Assembly: GCF_000699445.3 (NCBI RefSeq)
Contig: NC_067197.1
Span: 24,225,809-24,289,808 of the forward strand
Direction of reading: 5' to 3'
Length of the DNA stretch: 64,000 nucleotides
DNA from: Schistosoma haematobium
Taxonomy: Eukaryota; Platyhelminthes; Trematoda; Strigeidida; Schistosomatidae
This document shows positions 11,218 through 24,822 of this stretch, piece after piece. Position numbers and translations under genes: made by a program. Positions within the stretch are counted from its first letter, which is position 1. Each line of letters opens with the position of its first letter. The notes beneath the pieces were generated by a model that searched no databases, was not told where the DNA came from, and saw only the letters and a list, made by a program, of their open reading frames with translations.

Positions 11218-11625
11218 TGTACAATTATAGTCTACTATGATATTAGTACTGCTCTAATAATAGACCTAATCCTAAAATTGCAGATGTGACATGATATAAC
11301 TGCCTAATCTATAAGATCTCACGTGGAAGTCACATCATTGTCTACACTAACTCATCGTATCGTAACAATTACCAATATATGATGTAGAGTACATTGAGGC
11401 TGGAGACAGAACAATATATTTAATATGAGTAAAATTAAGCCGTACAGAGCGACCACGCCTGCGAGGCTGAGCCATGCCATCCGACCGGTTCGAATTAATT
11501 TAATTCATTGTTCCCGCCTTCTTCACCGTTGAGTTTTTCTCCACGTAAGATGTTGAATGTCTGTTTCCTCAGTTGTCTCATGTTAAGCTTTGAGGATCGT
11601 GTATTTAGGGCTCATTGCCACTACA
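11218..11625 (-). repeat. Solo LTR, minus orientation, diverged copy
   Basis: Aligns end to end with the reverse complement of the 417-bp LTR, from TGTACAATTATAG to GCCACTACA, but with many substitutions. It has no interior on either side, so it is an old solo LTR about 200 bp left of the array, in inverted orientation to the array's first LTR. Confidence 0.8.
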
Positions 11626-11828
11626 GTGATTCAAGAAGAAGCTGAAAGTATATGATTGTGTAAAGTTTTAAGATATAATACTGAAAACGGTATTCTGATA
11701 CACAAATGGCTGTGGTTTTGGCAAATTGTCTAGTTTTGCTATGATAGGATTACTCAGCAGGAATTGAAACCAATTCAGCGCCAAAAACACGATTTTTGCA
11801 TTACAAATTAACATTAATACCATTAGTT

Positions 11829-12245
11829 TGTAGTGGCATTGGACAATAGCCACACAATCCACAAAGCTGTGAACACGAGACTACTCAGAAAATAGATATT
11901 CAATATTTAACACGGAGAAATACCTAACAATGGAGAAGGCGCGAACAATGAATTGAATGGACTGGAGTTGGTCGAGTGGCATGGCTCGGCCATGCAGGCG
12001 TGGTCTCTGCTGAATGTTACCTTATATCTTCCATTCATATTAAATATATTGTTCTTTCTCTAGCCTAATCTTGTTCTACATCATGTATTGGTAATTGATA
12101 CGATACAGTGAGTTGGTGTAGTCGATGGTGTGACTTCCACGTAAGATCTTATAGATTAGGCAGTTATATCATGACAAATCTACAATTTTAGGATTAGGTC
12201 TATTATTAGAGCAGTACTAATATCATAGTAGACCATAGTTCTACA
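11829..12245 (+). repeat. LTR 1 of the array (plus orientation, left terminus)
   Basis: 417 bp, TGTAGTGGCATT…GTTCTACA, the standard TG…CA LTR ends. It is the only array LTR on the plus strand. Immediately inside it begins TTGGTGAGCCCGAC, in the position and with the TGG start of a primer-binding site. It shares the GTAGAAC and GGCCGAGCC variants with the LTRs at 14695 and 27622, against GTAAAAC and GACCGAGCC in the three inner LTRs. Confidence 0.9.
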
Positions 12246-12259
12246 TTGGTGAGCCCGAC
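12246..12259 (+). other. Putative primer-binding site
   Basis: TTGGTGAGCCCGAC directly follows the LTR end. Its reverse complement ends in CACCA(A), fitting a tRNA 3' terminus ending CCA. The tRNA species was not identified. The same signal, reversed, flanks each minus-strand LTR; inner copies read TTGGTAAGCCCGAC. Confidence 0.6.
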
Positions 12260-14579
12260 TAGAGAAACGCAACCTATTATTGTTAATCATATTTCCATTC
12301 TAAATTTCTTGATCTATTTTGTATTTATGTTAACCCAATATTCAAACAGTCCTGATTAATGCTCGCATGTATTATCCTAATGTTATATTGATTAGTTCTC
12401 ATGACATACTAGCTCAAGCGATAATAAAAACTGGTCGTCTATATTAACTAATTAGCTTTGATGGTTCGTTAACAAGCTTTAATAGCATTTACATGCTTCA
12501 GCGACATAGACTTGTTTAAGCACCAAGCTCTAGCAAATATGACCTGTAAATAACGCAAATATACATTGACTAACAATGCAGCAAGGACTAATATTCAGTG
12601 TTCCTTATCTTATCACCTCATCCTGTTTTAAACTATGCACTATCCTGCAATATCTTTTCTTCCGACCACTGCCTGCCTAATTTCATATTCTTGAGTTCCA
12701 TTGCCAAACAACAAGGACGACACTTCTCCAAAAAATACGGTGAGTTCCAGCTATAAGTTTTCTGCAATCATAAGTTCATTTTAGATGGCTCATTCAGTGG
12801 CACACACAATTATCTGGATTCATTCAGTTGTTCTGATCAGAGCGAGTGGCAAAAACCTCAACAACATCAAGCACCCTGGAATTAATTGCCATACTGCATG
12901 TTTTATTCTGGATACTTTTGGATCATTACTACTCCTCACGAATGGCGTTGTATGTGTCGTCCACTGAATAATCTAATTTTCAAAAATAACCCAGGCGAGT
13001 TCAACTATTTTACTTAATGATTTTTTTTACTTAACATGTATATGTTTTCCGGTTCCTTTTGCTATATATTTGTAAGTGTCCCTAGGCTAAATGCAGTAAC
13101 TTCTTATGGAATGTTTATAACGCATCATATTCCTGCCTGAAGTTTCACAAGCAGTCTAAACTTTAAAATTATCTTCTGGTCATGTTCATTATTTTTAAAT
13201 CGTCATATACGTCAACAACCTGCATGTTAACCTAACCCATACATACGTTACACTATATCTCCATGTCTTCTAAATTTAGAAATCATCTGGATCGCCTTTA
13301 ACATTTATCAATAAACCCATCATAGTCGTTGTTGCTAATCGTATTTGGGTTTATGGATTAGTTTATCATATTAGCAGCCTAAAATGCGAACATAGTTTAG
13401 ATAATAAGATTAAAAATTTAGGTACTATCAACTGCACTAGTAAAATAACTAAATCCCCAGGTAGCTGTTGGCTTAACAAACGTTTAAAACAAAACTCCGT
13501 AGCCTACTAGAATTAACACTAAACGAATATTTCTGAATTGAAATTTACAATTAAATTAGGCGTCTCGGATTCTTTAACGTTATAAATTTCTGATAATTTC
13601 GAATCACCTAAATCAACAATATCTATTTTTCCACTGACTAATCCTCAATCAACATTATAACTAGTTAAACGAAATAGTTTCAGGATATCGTCATAAAGCA
13701 TTGTCATGACTTGGCAATCACGTAATATGACTGATAAAATTAATCAAACTATTAACAAAATCGGTCAACAAATTGACTTATAATTACCATTAAATGGTGT
13801 TGTTTTCTTGGTATCTTCATCCATCACAGATGATTACAGTATGTTTCTCTATCAGTTGCTCATTGAGTAAATATCTCAAAACCTTGTTAGTCTAATTGAT
13901 GGTTTAGCAACACAATCATGCATGCAAATAATCAGTATAAGCAGTCGAGCAAATCTCCTGCAAACTGAAAACATCAATGTCGAATTTACCCCAACACTGA
14001 CTAAGGTTAAAGCCATTATCATAGACATGAGTTGGGAGTGTACTCCCCTTGGTTACAACTTATGTTCTCTCTGATAATCACATGAGCATCACTCACTATT
14101 AATCATCTTGTAAAAACTTATTTAGCCAAATCCATCTTGCAGCACCACATCACCTCGTAATATGACACAGGCCTAACTGATTTTAATAACTTATAACCAC
14201 CATATCAATTAAATCGTATTCCGCCTTATGATAAACTGCATACTTGCAACTAACTTGTATGCCCAATCAGCCAGCAAGTATAAATATAAATAAATAGTCT
14301 GCCACAGATCAGAACATCGAGTCTAGAGTATGCCTCTTACGAATACACTCATGTTTAACGATTTGTTCCTAGCTGTCTGTCCAAAATTCATATAATTATC
14401 ACTCACGTATTTAAATTTTGTTTTGATATACATTCATGTGTATTAGTAGTATTACTAAATTCTATCACGGTCAAGTAAAAATGAGGTTGAGAAAATCTCC
14501 CCGTAACTAAATAAACCGTATCAAACTAACTGGAACACTAGTTGGAATTCTCCACGGCAATATTTTTGTTCATTCGAGC
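12246..14579 (+). mobile_element. Inverted partial interior of the non-autonomous LTR element
   Basis: About 2.33 kb of PBS-proximal interior in plus orientation, the reverse complement of the interiors to its right. It matches the right-most unit best: it has the same 18-bp deletion (near 12588, matching 27277) and the same small variants next to the PBS. The only open frame of note is 60 codons (12785-12967), identical in translation to that of the unit at 18.4-21.2 kb. No gag, protease, RT or integrase motif is present. It ends abruptly at about 14579 against an inverted 115-bp piece. Confidence 0.85.
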
Positions 14580-14694
14580 ATTAATCAGGACTGTTTGAAT
14601 ATTGGGTTAACATAAATACAAAATAGATCAAGAAATTTAGAATGGAAATATGATTAACAATAATAGGTTGCGTTTCTCTAGTCGGGCTCACCAA
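14580..14694 (-). mobile_element. Truncated minus-orientation interior (115 bp) with PBS
   Basis: Only the first 115 bp of interior next to the PBS, in minus orientation, fused directly to the far end of the plus-oriented interior. This is the inversion breakpoint of the array. Confidence 0.8.
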
Positions 14695-15111
14695 TGTAGA
14701 ACTATGGTCTACTATGATATTAGTACTGCTCTAATAATAGACCTAATCCTAAAATTGTAGATTTGTCATGATATAACTGCCTAATCTATAAGATCTTACG
14801 TGGAAGTCACACCATCGACTACACCAACTCACTGTATCGTATCAATTACCAATACATGATGTAGAACAAGATTAGGCTAGAGAAAGAACAATATATTTAA
14901 TATGAATGGAAGATATAAGGTAACATTCAGCAGAGACCACGCCTGCATGGCCGAGCCATGCCACTCGATCAACTCCAGTCCATTCAATTCATTGTTCGCG
15001 CCTTCTCCATTGTTAGGTATTTCTCCGTGTTAAATATTGAATATCTATTTTCTGAGTAGTCTCGTGTTCACAGCTTTGTGGATTGTGTGGCTATTGTCCA
15101 ATGCCACTACA
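14695..15111 (-). repeat. LTR 2 of the array
   Basis: 417 bp in minus orientation, outer subtype (GTAGAAC, GGCCGAGCC). On its left is the PBS (GTCGGGCTCACCAA as read on plus); on its right is the polypurine tract of the next interior. Confidence 0.9.
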
Positions 15112-15124
15112 CTACTCTCTCACC
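15112..15124 (-). other. Putative polypurine tract
   Basis: Read on the minus strand, GGTGAGAGAGTAG lies immediately upstream of the LTR start TGTAG, as expected for the plus-strand priming site of an LTR retrotransposon. Type B units carry GGTGGGAGAGTAG at the same place. Confidence 0.5.
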
Positions 15125-17933
15125 AGAATCAACGTGATGTTGGTTCGATACCAAATTGGATGGGATCGTCGCGCGCCGGAGGTTACCAAGGATAATAAGA
15201 GTCCTCCGGGTATTGGTAAGCTGAAAGATAAGTCAAAAGAAAGCGGCAGCATCTGGTCGGGAAATACATGTAATAATTTTAAAATATCTGCCTTCATGCT
15301 TAACATGCTTGAAATGAAAATTTGGGTGAAGATTATTTGAGCTATAAAAAATCGGGTTACAATAATAATAGTAATAAAACGATGCGTGTTAATAGCCGTT
15401 GGTTAATAACTTAACGTATAGGTAGTAAGTATTTTGTGTTTAGAAGTACTAAAGTAATGAATGTTGTAGAAATATTAATATCGGTATTAGTTTTGGTTAA
15501 AATTATGAAATCAATCTACAATTATGCCGGTATGTTGTCCATATGAGTTGATTTCCAATTGGATTTGTATTAGTAGGCTAACTGAATGAACAAAAATATT
15601 ACCGTGGAGAATTCCAACTAGTGTTCCAGTTAGTTTGATACGGTTTATTTAGTTACGGGGAGATTTTCTCAACCTCATTTTTACTTGACCGTGATAGAAT
15701 TTAGTAATACTACTAATACACATGAATGTATATCAAAACAAAATTTAAATACGTGAGTGATAATTATATGAATTTTGGACAGACAGCTAGGAACAAATCG
15801 TTAAACATGAGTGTATTCGTAAGAGGCATACTCTAGACTCGATGTTCTGATCTGTGGCAGACTATTTATTTATATTTATACTTGCTGGCTGATTGGGCAT
15901 ACAAGTTAGTTGCAAGTATGCAGTTTATCATAAGGCGGAATACGATTTAATTGATATGGTGGTTATAAGTTATTAAAATCAGTTAGGCCTGTGTCATATT
16001 ACGAGGTGATGTGGTGCTGCAAGATGGATTTGGCTAAATAAGTTTTTACAAGATGATTAATAGTGAGTGATGCTCATGTGATTATCAGAGAGAACATAAG
16101 TTGTAACCAAGGGAGTACACTCCCAACTCATGTCTATGATAATGGCTTTAACCTTAGTCAGTGTTGGGGTAAATTCGACATTGATGTTTTCAGTTTGCAG
16201 GAGATTTGCTCGACTGCTTATACTGATTATTTGCATGCATGATTGTGTTGCTAAACCATCAATTAGACTAACAAGGTTTTGAGATATTTACTCAATGAGC
16301 AACTGATAGAGAAACATACTGTAATCATCTGTGATGGATGAAGATACCAAGAAAACAACACCATTTAATGGTAATTATAAGTCAATTTGTTGACCGATTT
16401 TGTTAATAGTTTGATTAATTTTATCAGTCATATTACGTGATTGCCAAGTCATGACAATGCTTTATGACGATATCCTGAAACTATTTCGTTTAACTAGTTA
16501 TAATGTTGATTGAGGATTAGTCAGTGGAAAAATAGATATTGTTGATTTAGGTGATTCGAAATTATCAGAAATTTATAACGTTAAAGAATCCGAGACGCCT
16601 AATTTAATTGTAAATTTCAATTCAGAAATATTCGTTTAGTGTTAATTCTAGTAGGCTACGGAGTTTTGTTTTAAACGTTTGTTAAGCCAACAGCTACCTG
16701 GGGATTTAGTTATTTTACTAGTGCAGTTGATAGTACCTAAATTTTTAATCTTATTATCTAAACTATGTTCGCATTTTAGGCTGCTAATATGATAAACTAA
16801 TCCATAAACCCAAATACGATTAGCAACAACGACTATGATGGGTTTATTGATAAATGTTAAAGGCGATCCAGATGATTTCTAAATTTAGAAGACATGGAGA
16901 TATAGTGTAACGTATGTATGGGTTAGGTTAACATGCAGGTTGTTGACGTATATGACGATTTAAAAATAATGAACATGACCAGAAAATAATTTTAAAGTTT
17001 AGACTGCTTGTGAAACTTCAGGCAGGAATATGATGCGTTATAAACATTCCATAAGAAGTTACTGCATTTAGCCTAGGGACACTTACAAATATATAGCAAA
17101 AGGAACCGGAAAACATATACATGTTAAGTAAAAAAATCATTAAGTAAAATAGTTGAACTCGCCTGGGTTATTTTTGAAAATTAGATTATTCAGTGGACGA
17201 CACATACAACGCCATTCGTGAGGAGTAGTAATGATCCAAAAGTATCCAGAATAAAACATGCAGTATGGCAATTAATCCCAGGGTGCTTGATGCTGTTGAC
17301 GTTTTTGCCACTCGCTCGGATTAGAACAACCGAATGAATTCAGATAATTGTGCGGTCACCATTGAACGAGCCATCTAAAATGACCTTATGATTGCAGAAA
17401 ACTTATGGCTGAAACTCACCGTATGTTTTTAGAGAAGTGTCATCCTTGTTGTTTGGCAATGGAACTCGAGAACTTTGAAATTAGGCAGGCAGTGGTCGGA
17501 AGAAAAGATATTACAGGATAGTGCATAGTTTAAAACAGGATGAGGTGATAAGATAAGGAACACTGAATATTAGATCCATGTAACTATTTAGTCCTTGCTG
17601 CATTGTTAGTCAATGTATATTTGCGTTATTTACAGGTCATATTTGCTAGAGCTTGATGCTTAAACAAGTCTATGTCGCTGAAGCATGTAAATGCTATTAA
17701 AGCTTGTTAACGAACCATCAAAGCTAATTAGTTAATATAGACGACCAGTTTTTATTATCGATCGAGCTAGTATGTCATGAGAACTAACCAATATAACATT
17801 ACGATAATACATGTGAGCATTAATCAGGACTGTTAGAATATTGGGTTAACATAAATACAAAATAGATCAAGAAATTTAGAATGGAAATAAGATTAACAAT
17901 AATAGGTTGCGTTTCTCTAGTCGGGCTTACCAA
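15112..17933 (-). mobile_element. Array interior 1, type A (2822 bp)
   Basis: Non-coding interior between two LTRs. Read on minus it runs from a PBS at 17933 to a purine-rich tract (GGTGAGAGAGTAG) directly before the LTR at 15111. The longest open frame is 85 codons (15083-15340, partly in the LTR). Type A marks are GCGCGCCGGAGG near 15172 and a Ser-Leu-Thr codon variant at the LTR edge. Near 17310-17370 it carries the type A block (GGATTAGAACAACCG). No retroviral-type domain was seen, so it is non-autonomous. Confidence 0.85.
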
Positions 17934-18350
17934 TGTAAAACTATGGTCTACTGTGATATTAGTACTGCTCTAATAATAGACCTAATCCTAAATTTGTAGA
18001 TTTGTCATGATATAACTGCCTAATCTATAAGATCTTACGTGGAAGTCACACCATCGACTACACCAACTCACTGTATCGTATCAATTACCAATACATGATG
18101 TAGAACAAGGTTAGGCTAGAGAAAGAACAATATATTTAATATGAATAGAAGATATAAGGTAACATTCAGCAGAGACCACGCCTGCATGACCGAGCCATGC
18201 CACTCGATCAACTCCAGTCCATTCAATTCATTGTTCGCGCCTTCTCCATTGTTAGGTATTTCTCCGCGTTAAATATTGAATATCTATTTTCTGAGTAGTC
18301 TCGTGTTCACAGCTTTGTGGATTGTGTGGCTATTGTCCAATGCCACTACA
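17934..18350 (-). repeat. LTR 3 of the array
   Basis: 417 bp, minus orientation, inner subtype (GTAAAAC and GACCGAGCC). It is shared by the interiors on both sides. Confidence 0.9.
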
Positions 18351-21167
18351 CTACTCTCCCACCAGAATCAACGTGATGTTGGTTCGATACCAAATTGGAT
18401 GGGATCGTCGCGCACCGGAAGTTACCAAGGATAATAAGAATCCTTCGGGTATTGGTAAGCTGAAAGATAAATCAAAAGAAGGCGGCAGCATCTGGTCGGG
18501 AAATACATGTAATAATTTTAAAATATCTGCCTTCATGCTTAACATGCTTGAAATGAAAATTTGGGTGAAGATTATTTGAGCTATAAAAAATCGGGTTACA
18601 ATAATAATAGTAATAAAACGATGCGTGTTAATAGCCGTTGGTTAATAACTTAACGTATAGGTAGTAAGTATTTTGTGTTTAGAAGTACTAAAGTAATGAA
18701 TGTTGTAGAAATATTAATATCGGTATTAGTTTTGGTTAAAATTATGAAATCAATCTACAATTATGCCGGTATGTTGTCCATATGAGTTGATTTCCAATTG
18801 GATTTGTATTAGTAGGCTAACTGAATGAACAAAATATTGCCGTGGAGAATTCCAACTAGTGTTCCAGTTAGTTTGATACGGTTTATTTAGTTACGGGGAG
18901 ATTTTCTCAACCTCATTTTTACTTGACCGTGATAGAATTTAGTAATACTACTAATACACATGAATGTATATCAAAACAAAATTTAAATACGTGAGTGATA
19001 ATTATATGAATTTTGGACAGACAGCTAGGAACAAATCGTTAAACATGAGTGTATTCGTAAGAGGCATACTCTAGACTCGATGTTCTGATCTGTGGCAGAC
19101 TATTTATTTATATTTATACTTGCTGGCTGATTGGGCATACAAGTTAGTTGCAAGTATGCAGTTTATCATAAGGCGGAATACGATTTAATTGATATGGTGG
19201 TTATAAGTTATTAAAATCAGTTAGGCCTGTGTCATATTACGAGGTGATGTGGTGCTGCAAGATGGATTTGGCTAAATAAGTTTTTACAAGATGATTAATA
19301 GTGAGTGATGCTCATGTGATTATCAGAGAGAACATAAGTTGTAACCAAGGGAGTACACTCCCAACTCATGTCTATGATAATGGCTTTAACCTTAGTCAGT
19401 GTTGGGGTAAATTCGACATTGATGTTTTCAGTTTGCAGGAGATTTGCTCGACTGCTTATACTGATTATTTGCATGCATGATTGTGTTGCTAAACCATCAA
19501 TTAGACTAACAAGGTTTTGAGATATTTACTCAATGAGCAACTGATAGAGAAACATACTGTAATCATCTGTGATGGATGAAGATACCAAGAAAACAACACC
19601 ATTTAATGGTAATTATAAGTCAATTTGTTGACCGATTTTGTTAATAGTTTGATTAATTTTATCAGTCATATTACGTGATTGCCAAGTCATGACAATGCTT
19701 TATGACGATATCCTGAAACTATTTCGTTTAACTAGTTATAATGTTGATTGAGGATTAGTCAGTGGAAAAATAGATATTGTTGATTTAGGTGATTCGAAAT
19801 TATCAGAAATTTATAACGTTAAAGAATCCGAGACGCCTAATTTAATTGTAAATTTCAATTCAGAAATATTCGTTTAGTGTTAATTCTAGTAGGCTACGGA
19901 GTTTTGTTTTAAACGTTTGTTAAGCCAACAGCTACCTGGGGATTTAGTTATTTTACTAGTGCAGTTGATAGTACCTAAATTTTTAATCTTATTATCTAAA
20001 CTATGTTCGCATTTTAGGCTGCTAATATGATAAACTAATCCATAAACCCAAATACGATTAGCAACAACGACTATGATGGGTTTATTGATAAATGTTAAAG
20101 GCGATCCAGATGATTTCTAAATTTAGAAGACATGGAGATATAGTGTAACGTATGTATGGGTTAGGTTAACATGCAGGTTGTTGACGTATATGACGATTTA
20201 AAAATAATGAACATGACCAGAAAATAATTTTAAAGTTTAGACTGCTTGTGAAACTTCAGGCAGGAATATGATGCGTTATAAACATTCCATAAGAAGTTAC
20301 TGCATTTAGCCTAGGGACACTTACAAATATATAGCAAAAGGAACCGGAAAACATATACATGTTAAGTAAAAAAATCATTAAGTAAAATAGTTGAACTCGC
20401 CTGGGTTATTTTTGAAAATTAGATTATTCAGTGGACGACACATACAACGCCATTCGTGAGGAGTAGTAATGATCCAAAAGTATCCAGAATAAAACATGCA
20501 GTATGGCAATTAATTCCAGGGTGCTTGATGTTGTTGAGGTTTTTGCCACTCGCTCTGATCAGAACAACTGAATGAATCCAGATAATTGTGTGTGCCACTG
20601 AATGAGCCATCTAAAATGAACTTATGATTGCAGAAAACTTATAGCTGGAACTCACCGTATTTTTTGGAGAAGTGTCGTCCTTGTTGTTTGGCAATGGAAC
20701 TCAAGAATATGAAATTAGGCAGGCAGTGGTCGGAAGAAAAGATATTACAGGATAGTGCATAGTTTAAAACAGGATGAGGTGATAAGATAAGGAACACTGA
20801 ATATTAGATCCATGTAACTATTTAGTCCTTGCTGCATTGTTAGTCAATGTATATTTGCGTTATTTACAGGTCATATTTGCTAGAGCTTGATGCTTAAACA
20901 AGTCTATGTCGCTGAAGCATGTAAATGCTATTAAAGCTTGTTAACGAACCATCAAAGCTAATTAGTTAATATAGACGACCAGTTTTTATTATCGATCGAG
21001 CTAGTATGTCATGAGAACTAACCAATATAACATTACGATAATACATGTGAGCATTAATCAGGACTGTTAGAATATTGGGTTAACATAAATACAAAATAGA
21101 TCAAGAAATTTAGAATGGAAATAAGATTAACAATAATAGGTTGCGTTTCTCTAGTCGGGCTTACCAA
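18351..21167 (-). mobile_element. Array interior 2, type B (2817 bp)
   Basis: Same layout as interior 1 but type B. It reads GCGCACCGGAAG near 18411 and has the B version of the block at 20428-20610 (CTGATCAGAACAACTG), which keeps a 60-codon minus-strand frame. Non-coding otherwise. Confidence 0.85.
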
Positions 21168-21584
21168 TGTAAAACTATGGTCTACTGTGATATTAGTACT
21201 GCTCTAATAATAGACCTAATCCTAAATTTGTAGATTTGTCATGATATAACTGCCTAATCTATAAGATCTTACGTGGAAGTCACACCATCGACTACACCAA
21301 CTCACTGTATCGTATCAATTACCAATACATGATGTAGAACAAGGTTAGGCTAGAGAAAGAACAATATATTTAATATGAATAGAAGATATAAGGTAACATT
21401 CAGCAGAGACCACGCCTGCATGACCGAGCCATGCCACTCGATCAACTCCAGTCCATTCAATTCATTGTTCGCGCCTTCTCCATTGTTAGGTATTTCTCCG
21501 CGTTAAATATTGAATATCTATTTTCTGAGTAGTCTCGTGTTCACAGCTTTGTGGATTGTGTGGCTATTGTCCAATGCCACTACA
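21168..21584 (-). repeat. LTR 4 of the array
   Basis: 417 bp, minus orientation, inner subtype. Confidence 0.9.
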
Positions 21585-24405
21585 CTACTCTCTCACCAGA
21601 ATCAACGTGATGTTGGTTCGATACCAAATTGGATGGGATCGTCGCGCGCCGGAGGTTACCAAGGATAATAAGAATCCTCCGGGTATTGGTAAGCTGAAAG
21701 ATAAGTCAAAAGAAAGCGGCAGCATCTGGTCGGGAAATACATGTAATAATTTTAAAATATCTGCCTTCATGCTTAACATGCTTGAAATGAAAATTTGGGT
21801 GAAGATTATTTGAGCTATAAAAAATCGGGTTACAATAATAATAGTAATAAAACGATGCGTGTTAATAGCCGTTGGTTAATAACTTAACGTATAGGTAGTA
21901 AGTATTTTGTGTTTAGAAGTACTAAAGTAATGAATGTTGTAGAAATATTAATATCGGTATTAGTTTTGGTTAAAATTATGAAATCAATCTACAATTATGC
22001 CGGTATGTTGTCCATATGAGTTGATTTCCAATTGGATTTGTATTAGTAGGCTAACTGAATGAACAAAAATATTGCCGTGGAGAATTCCAACTAGTGTTCC
22101 AGTTAGTTTGATACGGTTTATTTAGTTACGGGGAGATTTTCTCAACCTCATTTTTACTTGACCGTGATAGAATTTAGTAATACTACTAATACACATGAAT
22201 GTATATCAAAACAAAATTTAAATACGTGAGTGATAATTATATGAATTTTGGACAGACAGCTAGGAACAAATCGTTAAACATGAGTGTATTCGTAAGAGGC
22301 ATACTCTAGACTCGATGTTCTGATCTGTGGCAGACTATTTATTTATATTTATACTTGCTGGCTGATTGGGCATACAAGTTAGTTGCAAGTATGCAGTTTA
22401 TCATAAGGCGGAATACGATTTAATTGATATGGTGGTTATAAGTTATTAAAATCAGTTAGGCCTGTGTCATATTACGAGGTGATGTGGTGCTGCAAGATGG
22501 ATTTGGCTAAATAAGTTTTTACAAGATGATTAATAGTGAGTGATGCTCATGTGATTATCAGAGAGAACATAAGTTGTAACCAAGGGAGTACACTCCCAAC
22601 TCATGTCTATGATAATGGCTTTAACCTTAGTCAGTGTTGGGGTAAATTCGACATTGATGTTTTCAGTTTGCAGGAGATTTGCTCGACTGCTTATACTGAT
22701 TATTTGCATGCATGATTGTGTTGCTAAACCATCAATTAGACTAACAAGGTTTTGAGATATTTACTCAATGAGCAACTGATAGAGAAACATACTGTAATCA
22801 TCTGTGATGGATGAAGATACCAAGAAAACAACACCATTTAATGGTAATTATAAGTCAATTTGTTGACCGATTTTGTTAATAGTTTGATTAATTTTATCAG
22901 TCATATTACGTGATTGCCAAGTCATGACAATGCTTTATGACGATATCCTGAAACTATTTCGTTTAACTAGTTATAATGTTGATTGAGGATTAGTCAGTGG
23001 AAAAATAGATATTGTTGATTTAGGTGATTCGAAATTATCAGAAATTTATAACGTTAAAGAATCCGAGACGCCTAATTTAATTGTAAATTTCAATTCAGAA
23101 ATATTCGTTTAGTGTTAATTCTAGTAGGCTACGGAGTTTTGTTTTAAACGTTTGTTAAGCCAACAGCTACCTGGGGATTTAGTTATTTTACTAGTGCAGT
23201 TGATAGTACCTAAATTTTTAATCTTATTATCTAAACTATGTTCGCATTTTAGGCTGCTAATATGATAAACTAATCCATAAACCCAAATACGATTAGCAAC
23301 AACGACTATGATGGGTTTATTGATAAATGTTAAAGGCGATCCAGATGATTTCTAAATTTAGAAGACATGGAGATATAGTGTAACGTATGTATGGGTTAGG
23401 TTAACATGCAGGTTGTTGACGTATATGACGATTTAAAAATAATGAACATGACCAGAAAATAATTTTAAAGTTTAGACTGCTTGTGAAACTTCAGGCAGGA
23501 ATATGATGCGTTATAAACATTCCATAAGAAGTTACTGCATTTAGCCTAGGGACACTTACAAATATATAGCAAAAGGAACCGGAAAACATATACATGTTAA
23601 GTAAAAAAATCATTAAGTAAAATAGTTGAACTCGCCTGGGTTATTTTTGAAAATTAGATTATTCAGTGGACGACACATACAACGCCATTCGTGAGGAGTA
23701 GTAATGATCCAAAAGTATCCAGAATAAAACATGCAGTATGGCAATTAATTCCAGGGTGCTTGATGTTGTTGAGGTTTTTGCCACTCGCTCGGATTAGAAC
23801 AACCGAATGAATTCAGATAATTGTGCGGTCACCATTGAACGAGCCATCTAAAATGACCTTATGATTGCAGAAAACTTATGGCTGAAACTCACCGTATGTT
23901 TTTAGAGAAGTGTCATCCTTGTTGTTTGGCAATGGAACTCGAAACTTTGAAATTAGGCAGGCAGTGGTCGGAAGAAAAGATATTACAGGATAGTGCATAG
24001 TTTAAAACAGGATGAGGTGATAAGATAAGGAACACTGAATATTAGATCCATGTAACTATTTAGTCCTTGCTGCATTGTTAGTCAATGTATATTTGCGTTA
24101 TTTACAGGTCATATTTGCTAGAGCTTGATGCTTAAACAAGTCTATGTCGCTGAAGCATGTAAATGCTATTAAAGCTTGTTAACGAACCATCAAAGCTAAT
24201 TAGTTAATATAGACGACCAGTTTTTATTATCGATCGAGCTAGTATGTCATGAGAACTAACCAATATAACATTACGATAATACATGTGAGCATTAATCAGG
24301 ACTGTTAGAATATTGGGTTAACATAAATACAAAATAGATCAAGAAATTTAGAATGGAAATAAGATTAACAATAATAGGTTGCGTTTCTCTAGTCGGGCTT
24401 ACCAA
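21585..24405 (-). mobile_element. Array interior 3, type A (2821 bp)
   Basis: Carries the type A marks at both ends (GCGCGCCGGAGG near 21646; the GGATTAGAACAACCG block near 23791). It is very similar to interior 1, with few private differences. No coding domain. Confidence 0.85.
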
Positions 24406-24822
24406 TGTAAAACTATGGTCTACTGTGATATTAGTACTGCTCTAATAATAGACCTAATCCTAAATTTGTAGATTTGTCATGATATAACTGCCTAATCTAT
24501 AAGATCTTACGTGGAAGTCACACCATCGACTACACCAACTCACTGTATCGTATCAATTACCAATACATGATGTAGAACAAGGTTAGGCTAGAGAAAGAAC
24601 AATATATTTAATATGAATAGAAGATATAAGGTAACATTCAGCAGAGACCACGCCTGCATGACCGAGCCATGCCACTCGATCAACTCCAGTCCATTCAATT
24701 CATTGTTCGCGCCTTCTCCATTGTTAGGTATTTCTCCGCGTTAAATATTGAATATCTATTTTCTGAGTAGTCTCGTGTTCACAGCTTTGTGGATTGTGTG
24801 GCTATTGTCCAATGCCACTACA
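24406..24822 (-). repeat. LTR 5 of the array
   Basis: 417 bp, minus orientation, inner subtype. Confidence 0.9.

Noticed and set aside
12785..12967. 60-codon frame in array interiors (also 20428 and 26901) as an element-encoded protein
   Set aside because: It is broken in the two type A interiors, has no recognisable domain, and is the length expected by chance.
15083..15340. Recurrent 85-codon plus-strand frames at 15083, 18322, 21556 and 24794 as a repeated small gene
   Set aside because: They begin inside the LTR and cross its boundary into the polypurine side of the interior, on the strand opposite to the element. Variation between copies is not synonymous-biased.
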